Shown here: positions 61,556 through 64,000 of the stretch, in pieces | How the letters are laid out: each line of letters opens with the position of its first letter | Numbering within the stretch: the stretch's first letter is position 1 | Assembly: GCA_029260555.1 (NCBI GenBank) | Contig: JAJDCZ010000011.1 | Coordinates: forward strand, 1 to 64,000 | Length of the DNA stretch: 64,000 bases | Source of the DNA: Phycisphaerales bacterium | GTDB taxonomy: Bacteria; Planctomycetota; Phycisphaerae; Phycisphaerales; UBA1924 | Direction of reading: 5' to 3' | Program-made: the position numbers and the translations under genes | The notes under the pieces: model-generated | What the model was told of the DNA's origin: nothing | The model's database searches: none | The model's input: only the letters and a program-made list of their open reading frames with translations

Positions 61556-62010
61556 ATGCCGAACATGGTACACGATTGAGACAGGGGAGGCACGGGAGAT
61601 CCAAATCAGATGCACAAGGCAAGGCTAAAAAGAAAACTGCGTCCGATAACACATGCAAGTTTATTCAAGCGAACTGGGAGCATCATTTGGGAGTGACTGG
61701 GGATTGAGAGGGGCAATCACAAGGCAGATCCTGTGTGAAAGAGGTTCTGCCATCTTGCAGTATTCGTGTGGAGCATCGGTATGGAAAATTTCTGATGCAG
61801 CGCTGTAAAAACCATGTTATTCATTTGTGAACACTCAATATCAGGGTGCCACTGCTCGCCGTCTTCGGCGCAGTCGTGTTTCTACAGATGAGCGAACCAA
61901 GACACTACTGCGATGCTGCGCATCGAGTAGTGGCACCTTCACAATCAGAGCTTCAGGAGAAATCCTGCATGACACCATACATCTGATTGGAGGCGTTAGA
62001 GGAAGTCAGC
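61556..62010. other. Non-coding region between the acyltransferase and comM genes
   Basis: 455 nt without a supportable gene; the short ORFs inside lack ribosome sites and family features. It holds the cloverleaf-like element (61843-61939) and a CAGGA-GAAA-TCCTG hairpin (61954-61967). No clear promoter for comM was found. Confidence 0.5.
61843..61939. repeat. Cloverleaf-like inverted-repeat element (possible structured RNA)
   Basis: A nearly fully paired four-helix structure. The outer stem P1 (61843-61858 with 61924-61939) has 16 pairs, two of them G.U. Inside lie P2 (61859-61861 with 61866-61868), P3 (61870-61881 with 61900-61911; 11 of 12 pairs, 18-nt loop) and P4 (61912-61916 with 61920-61924, triloop). 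Helices abut with almost no free nucleotides. A short ATCAG occurs on each side (61840-61844 and 61944-61948). It matches no RNA family I know. It could be a small RNA, a 3' UTR structure of the minus-strand acyltransferase, or a mobile palindromic element; orientation is not settled. Confidence 0.5.
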
Positions 62011-63918
62011 TTATTTTTTGCTCATGCGCTGTTCAAGCAGCGGGGCAATGGCCTCTTGAAAGACAATCTCAGCCCCGGCATTGTTCAAGTGATCACTGTT
62101 GCTATATATGAACTGTCCGTTTGACATCAATCGAATGTGGTCGCCTTCGGTCAGCAAGGTGTCATCCAGATCAACAAAGATAATCCGCTTGTCGTGAAGG
62201 TCTTCCACGAGTGCTTTGATCTTTCCATTGACCTCTTTTACGAATGCTGATGCCGTGACATCAAAGGGATCAAGCGAAGACCGTTCCCTGGCAACAAGGT
62301 ATTTTCTGAGAGATCCTCTGAATCGATCTGGCAGCGAAACCATGGGCACTTGCGATAACACAAGAACAACATCGGAACTGTTTTCAAGCTTGGCAATGCG
62401 ATCTATCAGTATGTTAAAAAAATCATTGTTGGCATTGGCTTCAAGTTCCCATCTGCCAGCAAGAATCGTGATCCTCGGCTTGAGTTCTGCGAGCGCCTTG
62501 TTCCTTTTGTTGTTGATGACATCAGCATTTGGTCGTTGTGGAAATGGGGCGGTCGTTATGCCTACACCTGATGTTCCCATGACAACGCCGTGGATACCAG
62601 CTTCCTCAACAAAGGCTTCAAAGGGCTTGCTGAACATTCTTGCATGAGACGAACCAACCAGCGCAAGAGTGTAATCAGCATTCAATTCACCCACAGCGAT
62701 GCCGCCTTTGCCACTTGTGATCGCCTTGGTCGCTTCGTAAGAATGGCCTGAGTCAAAAGTAATGGAGTTTTCAATCGGAGCAAGGGGGCTTTGTTTAAAA
62801 ACCGGATTCACAGGCATGTAAATCAGGGGGAGGAGTGCTGCAATCACACTCGCCAGGAGCACTGGTGCTGCGAGTTCTCTTTTGCCGCCTTCTTTTCTCA
62901 GTGGAGTTTCAACATAGTGGTAACTCAGCGTGGACATGATGCCCATGATGAATAATGCGATCAAGATTGGTCCTGTGGTCCAGTTGACAAATATGAAGCC
63001 TGAAAATACAAGGACAGGCCAGTGCCAAAGGTACAAGGAATACGAAATCTTGCCGATATACCGTACCGGTCTCAGGCACAGGAACGATCGGGTTTTTTCA
63101 AAGCCGATCAACGAGAAGATGACCAAGGCGGTGCCAATGCCTGGAATCATGGGGTAGACGCCGGGGAAGTGTTCACTTTCCTTGATAAAGAAAAACGAAC
63201 CAAACACCAGAGACAGGCCCGCATAGCGATACAGCGCAGCACGCTTGATGGAGGTTACAGGCTGAGGGTTGTTGTGAACTCTGATAGCCAGCAGACAGCC
63301 AATCGCAAGCTCCCACATTCGTGTAGGAAGCATGTAAAATGCAGACCTGGGATGAATCACGGTTACTGCGATGCAGAGCAGGAAGCTTGCAATACCTATC
63401 GCCATGAGAAACTGGAAAAGTCTTTTTTTCTGCAGCTTGCTAAAGATCCCCATGAAAATTGCAAAGACGATATAGAACTGTTCCTCCAGAGAAAGTGACC
63501 AGGTGTGCAGCAGCGCAATGTTGCCAGAACTGCTGTCCCAGTACCCTCCGGTTGTGCGCCAAAGCCACAAGTTGGAGTATGAAAAAACAGAACTGAGTGA
63601 CTGGAGAAGAAGGTTGTTTCGTTCGGGCTTGATCAGGATGAAGTTGCCCGCGACGAGAGTGAAGGCGACCATCACCAGAAGCGCAGGATAGAGCCTTCTG
63701 ATTCGGCGTCTCCAGAAGGAGATCATTGAAAATGTGCCTTTGGAGGTCTGATTGAAGACGATGGAGCAGATAAGAAACCCGGAGATGACAAAGAAGACAT
63801 CAACACCAAGGAACCCGCCGGGGAGCCAGGCGGGATTGAGATGAAAAATCACGACCGCCAGCACCGCCAGTGCCCTGAGGCCATCAATCCCGGGAATGTA
63901 TCGAATGACCTTGGCCAT
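62011..63918 (-). CDS. OafA/YrhL-type acyltransferase with C-terminal SGNH domain
   Basis: A 635-residue membrane protein. The acyltransferase-3 domain (about residues 5-340, about ten helices) opens with YIPGIDGLRALAVLAVVIFH, the His-containing active-site region, and shows GGFLGVDVFFVISGFLI, FWRRRIRRLYPALLVM and TWSLSLEEQFYIVF. The C-terminal part is an SGNH esterase-like domain (about 400-630) with LVGSSHARMF (block I) and SDHLNNAGAEIV (block V). Enzymes of this type add acetyl or other acyl groups to peptidoglycan, LPS or exported glycans. It fits the surface-glycan theme of the window, but the acceptor is unknown. ATG 63918 is the only good start; no strong Shine-Dalgarno is visible. Confidence 0.9.
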   Translation of the reverse strand: MAKVIRYIPGIDGLRALAVLAVVIFHLNPAWLPGGFLGVDVFFVISGFLICSIVFNQTSKGTFSMISFWRRRIRRLYPALLVMVAFTLVAGNFILIKPERNNLLLQSLSSVFSYSNLWLWRTTGGYWDSSSGNIALLHTWSLSLEEQFYIVFAIFMGIFSKLQKKRLFQFLMAIGIASFLLCIAVTVIHPRSAFYMLPTRMWELAIGCLLAIRVHNNPQPVTSIKRAALYRYAGLSLVFGSFFFIKESEHFPGVYPMIPGIGTALVIFSLIGFEKTRSFLCLRPVRYIGKISYSLYLWHWPVLVFSGFIFVNWTTGPILIALFIMGIMSTLSYHYVETPLRKEGGKRELAAPVLLASVIAALLPLIYMPVNPVFKQSPLAPIENSITFDSGHSYEATKAITSGKGGIAVGELNADYTLALVGSSHARMFSKPFEAFVEEAGIHGVVMGTSGVGITTAPFPQRPNADVINNKRNKALAELKPRITILAGRWELEANANNDFFNILIDRIAKLENSSDVVLVLSQVPMVSLPDRFRGSLRKYLVARERSSLDPFDVTASAFVKEVNGKIKALVEDLHDKRIIFVDLDDTLLTEGDHIRLMSNGQFIYSNSDHLNNAGAEIVFQEAIAPLLEQRMSKK

Positions 63919-64000
63919 GTGGCAATCAATCTCAACAAATAAACGCTCTCAAGAATCCAGCCGCTGACCAGCAGCTCGTTTGCCAAAGATGGTGCTCAAT

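Noticed and set aside
61882-61899. Hammerhead-ribozyme-like core (CAGATGAG...CGAA) in the P3 loop of the cloverleaf element
   Set aside because: The first core base pair does not match CUGAUGA (A in place of U), there is no stem II between the halves, and no cleavage triplet is placed correctly.
61827-62111. Plus-strand open frame across the cloverleaf element
   Set aside because: It runs through the inverted repeats and into the antisense of the acyltransferase; no ribosome site.

Overview
The window looks like chromosomal DNA of a Planctomycetota bacterium, most likely Phycisphaerae or a close relative. This is inferred from several lineage-typical signs: an LEPR-XLL N-terminal motif on a secreted cyclophilin (6799-9195), a PEP-CTERM-like tail on a small secreted protein (45012-45647), a TPR protein carrying two RNA polymerase alpha-CTD-like modules (1924-2862), and a large MoxR/DUF58/VWA cluster. 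No species can be named from the sequence alone. No phage, plasmid, insertion sequence, CRISPR array, tRNA or rRNA gene was seen.

Layout. 0-12.6 kb: MATE transporter, TPR/alpha-CTD protein, a Bfd-like [2Fe-2S] protein, two family-2 glycosyltransferase genes (one with two GT2 domains), the LEPR-XLL cyclophilin, an MsbA-like ABC exporter and a Cys-rich protein. 12.6-15.5 kb (minus): the replication/nucleoid cluster dnaX, a dnaX tau-like extension, ybaB and a Nudix-like gene. 15.6-17.7 kb: a PhnB/VOC protein, the SRP RNA and a PIN-TRAM membrane protein. 17.8-21.7 kb (minus): accB-accC and another ABC exporter. 21.9-37.1 kb: one continuous plus-strand run of an ABC-type permease, an NHL lipoprotein, two large VWA membrane proteins, MoxR, DUF58, a further membrane protein and an ABC-2 exporter pair. 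Most junctions there are 4-nt overlaps, so this is probably one envelope-related operon. 37.2-44.3 kb: zinc-ribbon membrane protein, LmbE deacetylase, mgtE, a P1B-like ATPase and gpsA. 44.3-45.7 kb: a long structured leader, the PEP-CTERM protein and a strong terminator. 45.7-56.2 kb (minus): thiC behind a TPP riboswitch, an NmrA-like protein, DinB and nuoJKLMN. 56.3-57.9 kb: pgsA-pgpA and a small membrane protein. 57.9-64 kb (minus): M1 peptidase lipoprotein, comM/yifB and an OafA-type acyltransferase with an SGNH domain.

The strongest unusual signal is at dnaX (14340-14409). The frame ends two codons after an in-phase A AAA AAA heptamer. The -1 frame continues for 196 codons with a DnaX C-terminal-like domain. 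An SD-like GAGGG lies 8 nt upstream of the heptamer and a paired structure begins 7 nt downstream. This is the architecture of a programmed -1 frameshift that makes gamma-like (379 aa) and tau-like (about 576 aa) subunits, in the reverse sense of E. coli, where the shift makes the short form. The same DnaX lacks the usual zinc-module cysteines. Other notable items are an SRP RNA whose apical loop is not GGAA, a compact cloverleaf-like inverted-repeat element at 61843-61939, recurring G-tract clusters in gene gaps, and a strand-composition switch (plus strand G-rich, then C-rich from about 34-37 kb to 57.9 kb, then G-rich again) that suggests an inverted segment.
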